From Thermoplasmata archaeon (GTDB taxonomy: Archaea; Thermoplasmatota; Thermoplasmata; Thermoplasmatales; Thermoplasmataceae), in the NCBI GenBank assembly GCA_021802165.1, contig JAKAAU010000005.1, positions 1 through 17,481 of the forward strand: a stretch of 17,481 nucleotides of DNA. The letters run 5' to 3'. Each line of letters opens with the position of its first letter. The first letter of the stretch is position 1. The notes below the pieces were generated by a model, which was given only the letters and a program-made list of their open reading frames with translations, searched no databases and was not told where the DNA came from. Both the position numbers and the translations under genes were made by a program. Below, piece by piece: positions 7,346 through 14,973 of this stretch.

Positions 7346-8113
7346 ATGGCAAAACTCGATAATAAAATAGTATTGATTACAGGATCTTCAAGAGGTCTTG
7401 GTAGTGCAATAGCAAGGAAATTTACAGAGGAGGGTGCAAAGATAGCTATAAATTACAATAGAGACAGGGAATCTGCAGAAAAATTGAAAAAGGAACTTCC
7501 GGGTTCAGAGATTTTTCAGGCCGATGTATCAGATCATGCTTTAGTTAAACGCATGATAAAAGATATACATGGCAAAATGGGCACCATAGATATTCTGGTA
7601 AACAATGCAGGTATACTCAGCTCATTTTCCTGGGACGAGTTTGACGATGAAAAGGTAAGGAAAATATTTGATATAAATCTCATGGGACCTATATACACTG
7701 TGAAAGAATGTGTGGATGATCTCAAGAAAAATCACGGCATTATAATAAATATGGCATCAAATGCCGGTGTAGGCACAGCTGCTAAGGGAACTACCATGTA
7801 TTCTATGACTAAGGCGGCAATTGCTATGCTGACCAAGAGGCTCGCATTTGATTTGATGGAATGGCATGTTCGAGTAAATGCCATTGCACCTGGATGGATC
7901 GAATCAGATATGACCATAGGTGGGAAGAGCGCTGAAGAAGCAGAGAAACTCAGGCAGTCATTCAGATCGAGAACTGAACTTAATATGACAGGTAAACCCA
8001 AAAATATAGCAGATGCGGCTTTATTCCTTGCGAGCAATGAATCAGAATATATGGATGGGCAGGTACTTGTTGTGGACGGAGGAAGAATTGATAATCTAAC
8101 ACATAGCCTGTAG
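7346..8113 (+). CDS. Short-chain dehydrogenase/reductase (SDR), sugar or 3-oxoacyl type
   Basis: A 255-residue classical SDR: nucleotide motif TGSSRGLG (12-19), NNAG (86-89), catalytic Asn111, Ser138, Tyr152 and Lys156 (YSMTK), PGW after the active site, and the C-terminal GQVLVVDGG. An arginine after the second strand (NYNRDR) suggests a preference for NADP(H), which is inference. Thermoplasmatales use related SDRs as aldohexose dehydrogenases, but FabG-like and other activities cannot be excluded from sequence alone. The start is taken as ATG 7346 because the box A sits 22 nt upstream; an in-frame TTG at 7328 would add MAILLI but overlaps the promoter. The stop codon directly abuts the stop of the convergent PiT gene with no base between. 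Confidence 0.88.
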   Translation: MAKLDNKIVLITGSSRGLGSAIARKFTEEGAKIAINYNRDRESAEKLKKELPGSEIFQADVSDHALVKRMIKDIHGKMGTIDILVNNAGILSSFSWDEFDDEKVRKIFDINLMGPIYTVKECVDDLKKNHGIIINMASNAGVGTAAKGTTMYSMTKAAIAMLTKRLAFDLMEWHVRVNAIAPGWIESDMTIGGKSAEEAEKLRQSFRSRTELNMTGKPKNIADAALFLASNESEYMDGQVLVVDGGRIDNLTHSL

Positions 8114-9013
8114 TTAGACCATATATCCAAGTATAAATCCCAGTGACGGTGATAATATCCATGTCAGAACAATAATGAAAAATGGCTTCATGTAAATAGC
8201 CTTGTATTTATAGGAAATGCCAACGCCGAAAACACTGGATGTCAGTGTTTGGGTATTTGAAAGCGGTACAGCAAATAGTGTAGCAATTTCAACAAGTAAG
8301 GATGACACAACCAGTGAAACGAGGGCATTGGAATACCTCATAGAGTACATTTCTTCTCCCACCCTTTTTATCACGCCGCTGCTGAAGAATAAGGATCCTG
8401 CAAATATGGCAGAAGTCATAATTAAAATAGTTGTAACATTAAAACCTTCCACATTTGCTATGAATCCAAGTGTATTCGCCCCTAGGGTAAAGGCTGTTAA
8501 AAACGATGAAACAATTATTAAGAATTTAAGCCATTTTGCAACACTCCAGACATTCTTGAAATTTCTGTGAAATACTTCACGTTCCGTTATGTATGAAACA
8601 AGTATAGAAATAATAGGTGCAATTACCCAGAAAGTAATCATGAGAAAAACAAAATTATAATCGACAGGATAGCTGATGCGGATATCTATACCAAGAGCGG
8701 TACCTGCTAGTGCCATTGTTAGTGATAGAGGTGCTCTTCCTATATTTGCAAAGAGAAATATAAGAAATGAGATAAGAAATGCATATGTGATATAGAAATA
8801 TGAATGTGGTATCAGAGAAAGGGATGCACCGTGAAGGAATCTTCCCTCAATTATAAGCCCCATGAAAAAACCTGTAGAACCAATCAAAATTCCAGCATAC
8901 CTTTCCACTATTCTTGAACCTACCAGTGTTCCAACTGCTGCGGAAAGATTATTTCCCGAAACCAGAAGCGTGAGAAAGAATGTTAGTATGAGAGAAAAAA
9001 TAAAAAATATCAA
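8114..9013 (-). CDS. pit: Inorganic phosphate transporter, PiT family
   Basis: A membrane permease of the PiT family, expected to take up phosphate (or metal-phosphate) driven by ions. PiT-type repeats are visible: SGNNLSAAVGTLVGS (19-33) just after the first helix, a related FTLGANTLGFIANVEG (175-190), and VPLSNTQTLTSSVFGVG (249-265) where relatives have PxSTTHA. Roughly eight hydrophobic segments span the 299 residues, shorter than bacterial PitA because the central loop is small. The start is a TTG that overlaps the stop of the upstream DUF47 gene by four bases (TTGA); the next ATG would cut into the first signature, so TTG is preferred and translational coupling is likely. Confidence 0.88.
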   Translation of the reverse strand: MIFFIFSLILTFFLTLLVSGNNLSAAVGTLVGSRIVERYAGILIGSTGFFMGLIIEGRFLHGASLSLIPHSYFYITYAFLISFLIFLFANIGRAPLSLTMALAGTALGIDIRISYPVDYNFVFLMITFWVIAPIISILVSYITEREVFHRNFKNVWSVAKWLKFLIIVSSFLTAFTLGANTLGFIANVEGFNVTTILIMTSAIFAGSLFFSSGVIKRVGEEMYSMRYSNALVSLVVSSLLVEIATLFAVPLSNTQTLTSSVFGVGISYKYKAIYMKPFFIIVLTWILSPSLGFILGYMV

Positions 9014-9690
9014 CTTGTCACCGCAAGCATTATCGTGAATACAAGGTCTGAAATATCCTCACAATCATCCAGTAAATCATCCAGTTTATGTGCAAGCGTG
9101 TTCAAGTGTTCGAATACAAGATATGACATTTTTCCAGAATTTTTATACGTATAATCTATTATATTATCCTTGATTTCATCCACCTGTTCTTCTATTGCCT
9201 CTATGTTTCTTCTATCCGATCTCATCTTGCCCAGATCGTTTTCATTCAATATACTGTGAACATAATCCAGTGCTTTTTTATTGGCTTCAAGTATGTCTAT
9301 GAAATTAGTGTATGCATGATCACGTATGGCCTTTTCATCAGGAGACATATTATAATTTATATTGAACCTGTTCAATTCTCTGCTCACAAAATATGTTTTG
9401 TCCAGTATATCATCACATTTCTCTATAAGGTCCAGCAGATTATCCATCAAACTTGAGCTTATTGCACCGCTTGTAACCTCGTGCCTGAAATCTATGTTCA
9501 TTTCATCCCCTTTCTTTTCCATGCTTCTGACCGTTTCATTATACGTTTCAATATTAGCGGGGGCGTTTTTAAGCATTGAAATTAAACTGGAAGAATTTTC
9601 TATTCCCATCAATGGATATTCTGAAAGTCTTGATAAAAGGTTTTTTTCACCAACAACAAGAATTTTTTTTAAAAAATTGTAATTTACCAT
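9010..9690 (-). CDS. DUF47 / PhoU-like accessory protein of the PiT transporter
   Basis: A soluble, almost wholly helical 226-residue protein of the DUF47 (PhoU-like) family. Members carry E/D-x3-D metal-binding clusters and are commonly encoded with PiT transporters, which they are thought to regulate. Visible here: MEKKGDEM (57-64), IEKCDDILD (89-97) and KLDDLLDDCEDISD (202-215), the two expected repeats of the PhoU fold. It overlaps the PiT gene by four bases and forms a two-gene phosphate operon with it. The ATG is supported by a box A about 24 nt upstream (9711-9718). Confidence 0.9.
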   Translation of the reverse strand: MVNYNFLKKILVVGEKNLLSRLSEYPLMGIENSSSLISMLKNAPANIETYNETVRSMEKKGDEMNIDFRHEVTSGAISSSLMDNLLDLIEKCDDILDKTYFVSRELNRFNINYNMSPDEKAIRDHAYTNFIDILEANKKALDYVHSILNENDLGKMRSDRRNIEAIEEQVDEIKDNIIDYTYKNSGKMSYLVFEHLNTLAHKLDDLLDDCEDISDLVFTIMLAVTS

Positions 9691-9710
9691 GCCAGTGTAT
9701 AAAAATTATC

Positions 9711-9718
9711 TATAAATA
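9711..9718 (-). promoter_or_regulatory. Box A element of the DUF47-pit operon
   Basis: On the - strand this reads TATTTATA, centred about 24 nt before the ATG at 9690. It lies in the 38-base gap after the radical SAM gene, so the phosphate operon need not depend on read-through from it. Confidence 0.55.
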
Positions 9719-9728
9719 CTTTAAAGAT

Positions 9729-11405
9729 TTATGCTCTAGAGAGCATACTCAGGGAGGAAATTTCCTTTGAATTTTCTATTCCCCATTTCTTTACTTTATC
9801 TATATCAACACCATTCTTTCTGGCTATTTTCTCAACCATCTTGAGCATTAATTCACCACCGACGCTGAGAATTGTCCCTGTACCTGCACGTGCAAATATA
9901 TTTCCATGGGTATCACGGAATCCGTCTCTGGTTGCCATTTTTGCAAGATGCCTGTAGGATGCATAATAAACGCCGAGTTGTGTAGTGTTCAGCATCGAGT
10001 TCAGACTTCTGGATTTTATCCTTCCAAGCGGCACATTAACTAAGGGTGTTACTGTAAATTCAAAAGGCCTTCCATCAACATAAGAATGGCTGAGTTGATT
10101 AATCATCGCAATAGAGTCCCAGTTATCCTCGTCGGTTTCCTCCTGCTGCCCGACCTGTATGGTAAAAGCCGATCTCCAATAGTACTTAGTTTCATTGTAG
10201 ACACCTTCCCAGACGATCTCATGGAAAGACCCATCAGGGCCTATTCTCAGCGGCATCGTTTTATTGGGCATATGCTTTAATGCAAGTGAATCGCTTCCCG
10301 TTTCAACCCCGGTCTGGATCCCTATCCAGTTATCAGGCCCAGCCTTCAGTATTTCACTTAGCTTTTTTATAAGATCGGGGAATGCAGCAGGTATTGATAT
10401 TCTCCCATGTGTGGGATTTGATCCCGTTACGCCCTTTATAGACATTACTGTATTCATCAGGTCAACTAATTCATCCTGATTGGGAGTAAACATCTTTTCA
10501 TGCTTATATTCAAATATTTCATCTGAATGAAGCCATGCATGGTCATTTCCACCCTTTACGTTTACTTCTATTTCTTTCTTTATTCTGTCCAGTGAGTAAT
10601 ATCTCAGAGGCCTCAGTGTGACCTCACAGAAATCACATCCAACACCGCAACCTCTCATGACCTCTACCATTCCCTTTGTAGCTGGATTGACAATTTCAGG
10701 TATATCCTCCAGTGCCGGATATGCTCTTATTCCTGTTCCCCTGCCAACAAATAGGTCATCGTTTTTTACAACTCTTCTGAAATGGTCATCGTATGTCATG
10801 TACCCCCTTGTGAACATATTTTTATCAATATCATCATGCTCTATGCCACGGAAAAGATCTGATATTATATCATCCATCTCTCCGGAAACTACATAATCAA
10901 AGTGATATTTGTCAATTTCATCTCTTAAAACTGTAAATTCCCACACACCGGGTCCGCCAACAACGAGTTTGGCCTTTTTACCCTTTCTTATCTGGTTGAT
11001 TCTCTCCATGAGTATATCCCACTCACGCCTTACCCATGAATCAAGTGCCCCTCCGAATAATGCGGCATATGACATTGTTGTCGGACCTATACCAAGCGGG
11101 TCCATTGTGGATACGCCTATTATTTCCGTATCATCTGTGATAAAATTTGAAAGATAATCCATATGGGCAACTGCAACGTCCTTTTTTGGGTTATCCCTTA
11201 AAAGCCCCGCCTCTATCTTTCTTATTGCGTATGGGGCGTTTTTTGCCTCGCCATTTGGTAATGCTTCAGGAGAAGGACCTCTCAGGAATCTATAAACCTT
11301 TCCGGGTACCTTGCTTCCCGGAGCGCACGGTAAAAAGTCCAGCAACGGGAAATTTCTATAGTCGTAACTCAAGGTAGAGTCCGAAACTAAAACGTATTTC
11401 GTCAT
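9729..11405 (-). CDS. B12-binding-type radical SAM protein; substrate unknown, possible lipid-modifying enzyme
   Basis: A 558-residue radical SAM enzyme. Cys253, Cys257 and Cys260 (RGCGVGCDFCEV) bind the [4Fe-4S] cluster, and GIQTGVETGSD (362-372) is the later SAM-barrel motif of B12-type members. Residues 1-190 look like a Rossmann-like cobalamin-binding domain (IIGVST near 95-100, LVVGGPG 147-153, VVSGE 172-176), without an obvious cobalamin-ligating D-x-H-x-x-G. A long C-terminal region follows (about 385-558). Relatives include methyltransferases and the tetraether-lipid enzymes of archaea (GrsA/GrsB ring synthases, Tes); which one applies cannot be decided by eye. It stands alone between GNAT and the phosphate operon; a box A lies about 30 nt before its ATG. 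Confidence 0.8.
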   Translation of the reverse strand: MTKYVLVSDSTLSYDYRNFPLLDFLPCAPGSKVPGKVYRFLRGPSPEALPNGEAKNAPYAIRKIEAGLLRDNPKKDVAVAHMDYLSNFITDDTEIIGVSTMDPLGIGPTTMSYAALFGGALDSWVRREWDILMERINQIRKGKKAKLVVGGPGVWEFTVLRDEIDKYHFDYVVSGEMDDIISDLFRGIEHDDIDKNMFTRGYMTYDDHFRRVVKNDDLFVGRGTGIRAYPALEDIPEIVNPATKGMVEVMRGCGVGCDFCEVTLRPLRYYSLDRIKKEIEVNVKGGNDHAWLHSDEIFEYKHEKMFTPNQDELVDLMNTVMSIKGVTGSNPTHGRISIPAAFPDLIKKLSEILKAGPDNWIGIQTGVETGSDSLALKHMPNKTMPLRIGPDGSFHEIVWEGVYNETKYYWRSAFTIQVGQQEETDEDNWDSIAMINQLSHSYVDGRPFEFTVTPLVNVPLGRIKSRSLNSMLNTTQLGVYYASYRHLAKMATRDGFRDTHGNIFARAGTGTILSVGGELMLKMVEKIARKNGVDIDKVKKWGIENSKEISSLSMLSRA

Positions 11406-11430
11406 ATGAAAGCACTTATAGAATTATTGT

Positions 11431-11439
11431 TTATAAATA
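11431..11439 (-). promoter_or_regulatory. Box A element of the radical SAM gene
   Basis: On the - strand this reads TATTTATAA, centred about 30 nt before the ATG at 11405, giving a leader of a few bases at most. The surrounding 124-base intergenic stretch is AT-rich and also holds two copies of TAGAATTATT (11419-11428 and 11450-11459 approximately). Confidence 0.5.
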
Positions 11440-11508
11440 TTGCCATAAATAGAATTATTTTTAAATAGCGATTTTTTAGATTACCAGTAATAACAGGGTT
11501 TTTCATAA

Positions 11509-11528
11509 ATTTAGTAGAACCACTAAAT
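11509..11528 (-). other. Short inverted repeat just after the GNAT stop
   Basis: ATTTAGT (11509-11515) and ACTAAAT (11522-11528) are perfect inverted repeats with a 6-base loop, starting one base after the GNAT stop codon. They could form a weak 3'-end hairpin in the GNAT mRNA. No T-run follows on that strand, so it is not a typical terminator. Confidence 0.25.
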
Positions 11529-11529
11529 A

Positions 11530-12063
11530 TTACAGCAGTAAAGAAAAAATAAAAGCAGAAAAGAACTTATTTTCATATCTAAAACAGTACCTGGAGATAC
11601 CGTCCATTGTAAATCCATTTCTTGTGAGTATAATTATTGATGGTATATTTGATGTTAATACATTTGTGTATAGGCTATTTAATTTTAGTGTTTTCCTTGC
11701 AAATTGAATAGCTAGTTCCAGTGCTTTTCCACCTATGCCCTTATTCCTGTTATTTTTGGCAATCCAGTATCCGATATGTGCTCTGGAATTTTCATGATCA
11801 ATGTCAGACAGTCCAATAACACCCGCAAATTCATTTCGGTACATAATGTAGAAATCTATCTCAAATATTTCTTTTCCTGATTCCCTGTTCTTAGTGATGA
11901 ACGCGAGCGCATCCTCCTTTGTGTAAGGATATGGAAAGCTGTGGGCCATTAGTCGAAAACCTAATTCTATCTCATTGGCACCCATGAGAAACTCATCCAT
12001 ATGCCCCTCAGAAAATTCATTTGTAATCTCTATTTCACCATTTTTCAATATGTACTTATTCAT
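11530..12063 (-). CDS. GNAT-family acetyltransferase (RimJ/RimL-like)
   Basis: A 177-residue N-acetyltransferase of the GNAT fold. The region around AHIGYWIAKNNRNKGIGGKALELAIQFA contains the acetyl-CoA pyrophosphate loop R106-NKGIG, followed by the usual helix, LYTNVLTSNIPSIIILTRNGF (131-151) and a final strand. This pattern and length match RimJ/RimL-type enzymes that acetylate protein N-termini or small amines. The extreme C-terminus (FFSAFIFSLLL) is more hydrophobic than usual. The acceptor cannot be inferred. In Sulfolobus Alba is acetylated by a GNAT enzyme (Pat), but nothing here ties this protein to that role. It diverges from rnhB across a 118-base region containing a 14-bp inverted repeat. 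Confidence 0.85.
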   Translation of the reverse strand: MNKYILKNGEIEITNEFSEGHMDEFLMGANEIELGFRLMAHSFPYPYTKEDALAFITKNRESGKEIFEIDFYIMYRNEFAGVIGLSDIDHENSRAHIGYWIAKNNRNKGIGGKALELAIQFARKTLKLNSLYTNVLTSNIPSIIILTRNGFTMDGISRYCFRYENKFFSAFIFSLLL

Positions 12064-12090
12064 TTTATTTGCCTTAAAACTTCAATGGTG

Positions 12091-12098
12091 TATTTAGA
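12091..12098 (-). promoter_or_regulatory. Probable box A element of the GNAT gene
   Basis: On the - strand this reads TCTAAATA, centred about 32 nt before the ATG at 12063. The left arm of the 14-bp inverted repeat (12098-12111) directly abuts it on the upstream side, where TFB would contact the promoter. Confidence 0.4.
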
Positions 12099-12183
12099 TA
12101 TTGTGATTAAATACATTATAATATCAAAGTTTAAAAGAATATTAACCTTAGAGTAAGCATACAAACTGTTTTAATCACAATAT
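12098..12183. repeat. 14-bp perfect inverted repeat flanking the GNAT/rnhB divergent promoter region
   Basis: ATATTGTGATTAAA (12098-12111) is repeated in perfect inverse at 12170-12183 (TTTAATCACAATAT), with 58 bases between. The centres are 72 bp apart, close to seven helical turns. Read from either divergent gene, the same 14-mer lies upstream in the same orientation. The right arm reaches into the first annotated ATG of rnhB (12182). It could be a pair of operator sites, or the ends of a tiny decayed element; the sequence alone does not decide. Confidence 0.55.
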
Positions 12184-12814
12184 GGATTCCATTCTAATGG
12201 AAGAATGTGGAATAGATGAAGCAGGGAGAGGACCATTAATAGGCCCCATGGTAATGGCAATTGTTTGCGGTGACAGCAATGAATTAAAACGCATTGGAGT
12301 CGCGGATTCAAAAAAATTGAGCCCCCGGCGGCGTGAATTTATTTATGCGGAGCTGGCATGTTTCCGGCAGAAACACATAATAATTAGTCCGGGCGAAATA
12401 GACACATATGTTAGGGATAAAAAATTGAATATTATGGAGGAGACATATGCCCTTCAACTTATCTCTTTTTTGCCTGAAAGACTTAGAGTATATGTAGATA
12501 GTTTTGATGTTAACGAGGCGAGACTTGAGAATAAATTACGGGCAGTCTCCGGGAGGGAGGTCATATGCAAACACCATGCAGATGATACTTATGCCCAGGT
12601 TTCTGCAGCTTCGATCGTAGCAAAGGTTATCAGGGACAGAGAAGTAGAGAAACTTCACGATAAATTCGGGAATTTCGGTTCTGGTTATCCATCAGATCCC
12701 AGAACGATAAATTTTGTTGAAAACGCTATTAAAAATAACATAAATATAGATAGTATAGTCCGGCATGAATGGAAAACATACAAAAATATGTTTAATAGTA
12801 AACTTAGATACTAA
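12182..12814 (+). CDS. rnhB: Ribonuclease HII
   Basis: Cleaves the RNA strand of RNA-DNA hybrids, removing primers and misincorporated ribonucleotides. The GIDEAGRGP motif (residues 10-18) supplies the first two catalytic acids, VDSFD (105-109) the third, and HADDTYAQVSAASIVAKV (132-149) the fourth together with the conserved AASI. GSGYPSDP (167-174) is also conserved. The length of 210 residues is normal for archaea. A second in-frame ATG at 12197 would start MEECGIDEAG, nearer to the usual archaeal N-terminus, and would leave the inverted-repeat arm outside the gene; either start is possible. It is followed after 33 bases by the glycosyltransferase gene. Confidence 0.93.
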   Translation: MDSILMEECGIDEAGRGPLIGPMVMAIVCGDSNELKRIGVADSKKLSPRRREFIYAELACFRQKHIIISPGEIDTYVRDKKLNIMEETYALQLISFLPERLRVYVDSFDVNEARLENKLRAVSGREVICKHHADDTYAQVSAASIVAKVIRDREVEKLHDKFGNFGSGYPSDPRTINFVENAIKNNINIDSIVRHEWKTYKNMFNSKLRY

Positions 12815-12847
12815 AAAATAATTAATATGTAGTGACATTAACCATCA

Positions 12848-13510
12848 ATGAATGTCACCGCGGTTATTCCCACAATTAATGAAGAGGGCACAATAGGAAC
12901 AGTGATAGATGGTCTCATGCAGGCTGTAAATGGCATAGAAATAATCGTGGTTGATACAGACTCTACTGACCGGACGAGGGAAATAGCCGAAAAGAAGGGT
13001 GCCGTTGTAATAAATGAAAGCAGGAAGGGATACGGAAGGGCTTATAAAACAGGATTGGAGCATGCAAAAGGAGATTTAATAGTGTGCATGGATGGTGATA
13101 ATACATATCCTACTGACATTGTAAGGCCTTTACTGGATGTTATCCAGATGGATGGTGTAGATTTTATATCGTGTGACAGGATGACACTTAGAACACAGCA
13201 TAATTATACATCACTCCATTATATAGGAAATAGTGTACTGAATTTTACAATGAGACTCCTATTCAAGATAAATCTGAACGACTCACAGAGCGGTATGTGG
13301 ATTTTTTACAGGGAATTCTATGGAAAAATGAGGAATCTCAGCTATGGGATGTCATTCTCGGAGGATATAAAAATAGATGCGGTAAGGCTTGGAAAACTCA
13401 TAGAAGTGCCGATTAAATATGGTATAAGGATAAGCAAACCTAAGTTGAAAACTTGGAATGATGGTTTCAGAAATCTTTTCCATCTGTTTATCAAAAGGAT
13501 TCAGGACTGA
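12848..13510 (+). CDS. Family 2 glycosyltransferase (dolichol-phosphate sugar transferase-like)
   Basis: A 220-residue GT-A fold transferase that likely moves a sugar from a nucleotide donor, perhaps to a polyprenyl phosphate or a glycan. The N-terminus VTAVIPTINEEGTIG (3-17) is the nucleotide-binding start, VVDTDSTDRT (34-43) follows, and the metal-binding DGD (82-84) sits in VCMDGDNTYP. GYGRAYKTGL (61-70) is typical of the DPM1/DPG synthase group. FSEDIKIDAVRLG contains the usual late acidic motif. There is no C-terminal membrane domain, so it resembles the soluble, Dpm1-like type. It could feed protein or lipid glycosylation at the cell surface, which is inference. Its end overlaps the convergent MFS gene by 10 bases. 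Confidence 0.88.
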   Translation: MNVTAVIPTINEEGTIGTVIDGLMQAVNGIEIIVVDTDSTDRTREIAEKKGAVVINESRKGYGRAYKTGLEHAKGDLIVCMDGDNTYPTDIVRPLLDVIQMDGVDFISCDRMTLRTQHNYTSLHYIGNSVLNFTMRLLFKINLNDSQSGMWIFYREFYGKMRNLSYGMSFSEDIKIDAVRLGKLIEVPIKYGIRISKPKLKTWNDGFRNLFHLFIKRIQD

Positions 13511-14800
13511 GCCTTTATGGTTTTCCTGGAATACTGTATGTCAGGTGGTTTGGAATAAATGATAATCATCAAGCCAGCAAGTACGATAACTGCTGAAAGT
13601 ATAAAATCAAATGAATAACCTATATCATAGGCAATGAAGCCAGAAAGACCCGCACCTATTATCTGCCCAACACCGTTGAGTGAATTGTAATAACCTATAA
13701 CTTTTCCTCTTATTGTCTGAGTTGCCATATTTGAAATGCTTGTTACTTCGCTGATTCCTATAAAGCTCCATATTCCTCCGAATATACCATACATCAGTAT
13801 AAAAAATAGAAGATATCCCACAGCATCAAAAACAAAAAATGATATAATACCCATTGACAGAAATAGTACAACCCTTATTGAAGTAGAAATAGAAAGCATT
13901 CTATTAGAACCCATATAATTTATATACTTTCCCGCAGGAATAAACGTGGCTGCAGAGAAAAGACTGTTCAGCAAGTACATAATATATATGTCATTTTCAC
14001 TGGCGTTCATCCTTTTTATAACAAACACCGGATATGGAATAAAAAATAACTGGAACCCCATCATCAAAATTAATGTTGTAATCAGATAAAGTCTAAGATG
14101 ATAGGGTATTTTTATTTTATTTTCCTTTCCAGGTATATGTATCAGATGCGTTGGAAAATACCTTACCCTTTCTATGATATGCAGGGCAAATAGATAGCCT
14201 ATTTTTTCTCTTTTTATCTCCATTTTTGGCTCTTTCAAAACTATAATGGAAATAATACCGGCAAATAGATAAAACCAGGCTGCTATCACGTAAAGATATG
14301 GTATCAGCATATATCCGATGCCGCTGAATAATGTTAGGATAAGAACTCCTACCCCCAGTCCTATCACGGTACCCACGGCGCTGTAACTATTGAATTTTCC
14401 CATTATCTTCGGCCATGCTGATTGTTCTGAATTTTCAAGTATAAGCAATGTTGAAACTGGAACACTGGCCATTGCCAGTATTTGAAACATTATAAGCATG
14501 GATATATAGGATGGCATATCATGAACGAAAAGAACAAGAAGCAGGGAAAGAAATGAGCCCATGAATCCGATAATTATGAATATTTTTCTTCTTTTTATCC
14601 TATCTGATAAATTTCCCCATAGTACTAGAGCTGGAACAGCGGCCAGGGAGGATATTGCGGACACGAGACCAACATATTCCACATTGCTTTTCAAATAAAA
14701 GACTATAAATAATGGAATCAGTGGCGTGGTTAGCCCTGCTGCAAGATTTGAAAAAATATAGCCTATAAACCATTTATTGTCCGTACAACCACTCTGACAT
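13501..14800 (-). CDS. MFS transporter with a probable frame change near its 5' end
   Basis: A major facilitator superfamily permease; the substrate is unknown. The frame read from the first standard start (TTG 14694) gives 397 residues but only eleven membrane helices. Upstream of that TTG the same frame stays open to 14842 and encodes an obvious first helix, KWFIGYIFSNLAAGLTTP followed by LIPLFIVFYL. With it, twelve helices result, and motif A (GNLSDRIKRRK) falls correctly between helices 2 and 3. No ATG, GTG or TTG exists in that frame between 14694 and the stop. An ATG at 14800 in a neighbouring frame (MSEWLYGQ, stop at 14776) has a box A about 21-25 nt upstream; skipping one base near 14782 would join it to the transporter. 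Mutation, sequencing error, frameshifting or a non-standard start are all possible. Confidence 0.75.
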
Positions 14801-14816
14801 CCGATATGCCCAGTAC

Positions 14817-14829
14817 ATATATTTATTTT
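14817..14829 (-). promoter_or_regulatory. Box A region upstream of the MFS gene
   Basis: On the - strand this reads AAATAAATATAT, centred about 21-25 nt before the ATG at 14800. It suggests a leaderless mRNA beginning near that ATG, which is out of frame with the transporter. This is the main reason to suspect a frame change rather than a start at TTG 14694. Confidence 0.4.
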
Positions 14830-14946
14830 ACTGTTATGATTTTATATTATTGCAATCATGGATTTAGTGTAAATTAACGTTCTCTAACCATATAAATTAC
14901 TACTTTATGTGTAGCAAAGTTCTAAACAAGCACAAAATGAATACAT

Positions 14947-14954
14947 AATTATAC
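14947..14954 (+). promoter_or_regulatory. Weak box A element of xpd
   Basis: AATTATAC is centred about 23 nt before the ATG at 14974. The region is very AT-rich, so the assignment is tentative. Confidence 0.3.
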
Positions 14955-14973
14955 AATTTATTAATATATCATA

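Noticed and set aside
9256..9770. Several + strand frames opposite the DUF47 gene
   Set aside because: They are shadows of the helical, low-complexity DUF47 coding strand, with no domain signals.
11509..11528. Rho-independent-like terminator after the GNAT gene
   Set aside because: The 7-bp AT-rich stem lacks a following T-run on the transcript; archaeal termination usually relies on T-runs, so it is listed only as a short repeat.
12098..12183. Miniature transposable element with 14-bp terminal repeats and TA target duplication
   Set aside because: The TA on each side is too short to prove duplication, there is no second copy in the window, and the arms fit promoter positions; kept only as an alternative to an operator pair.
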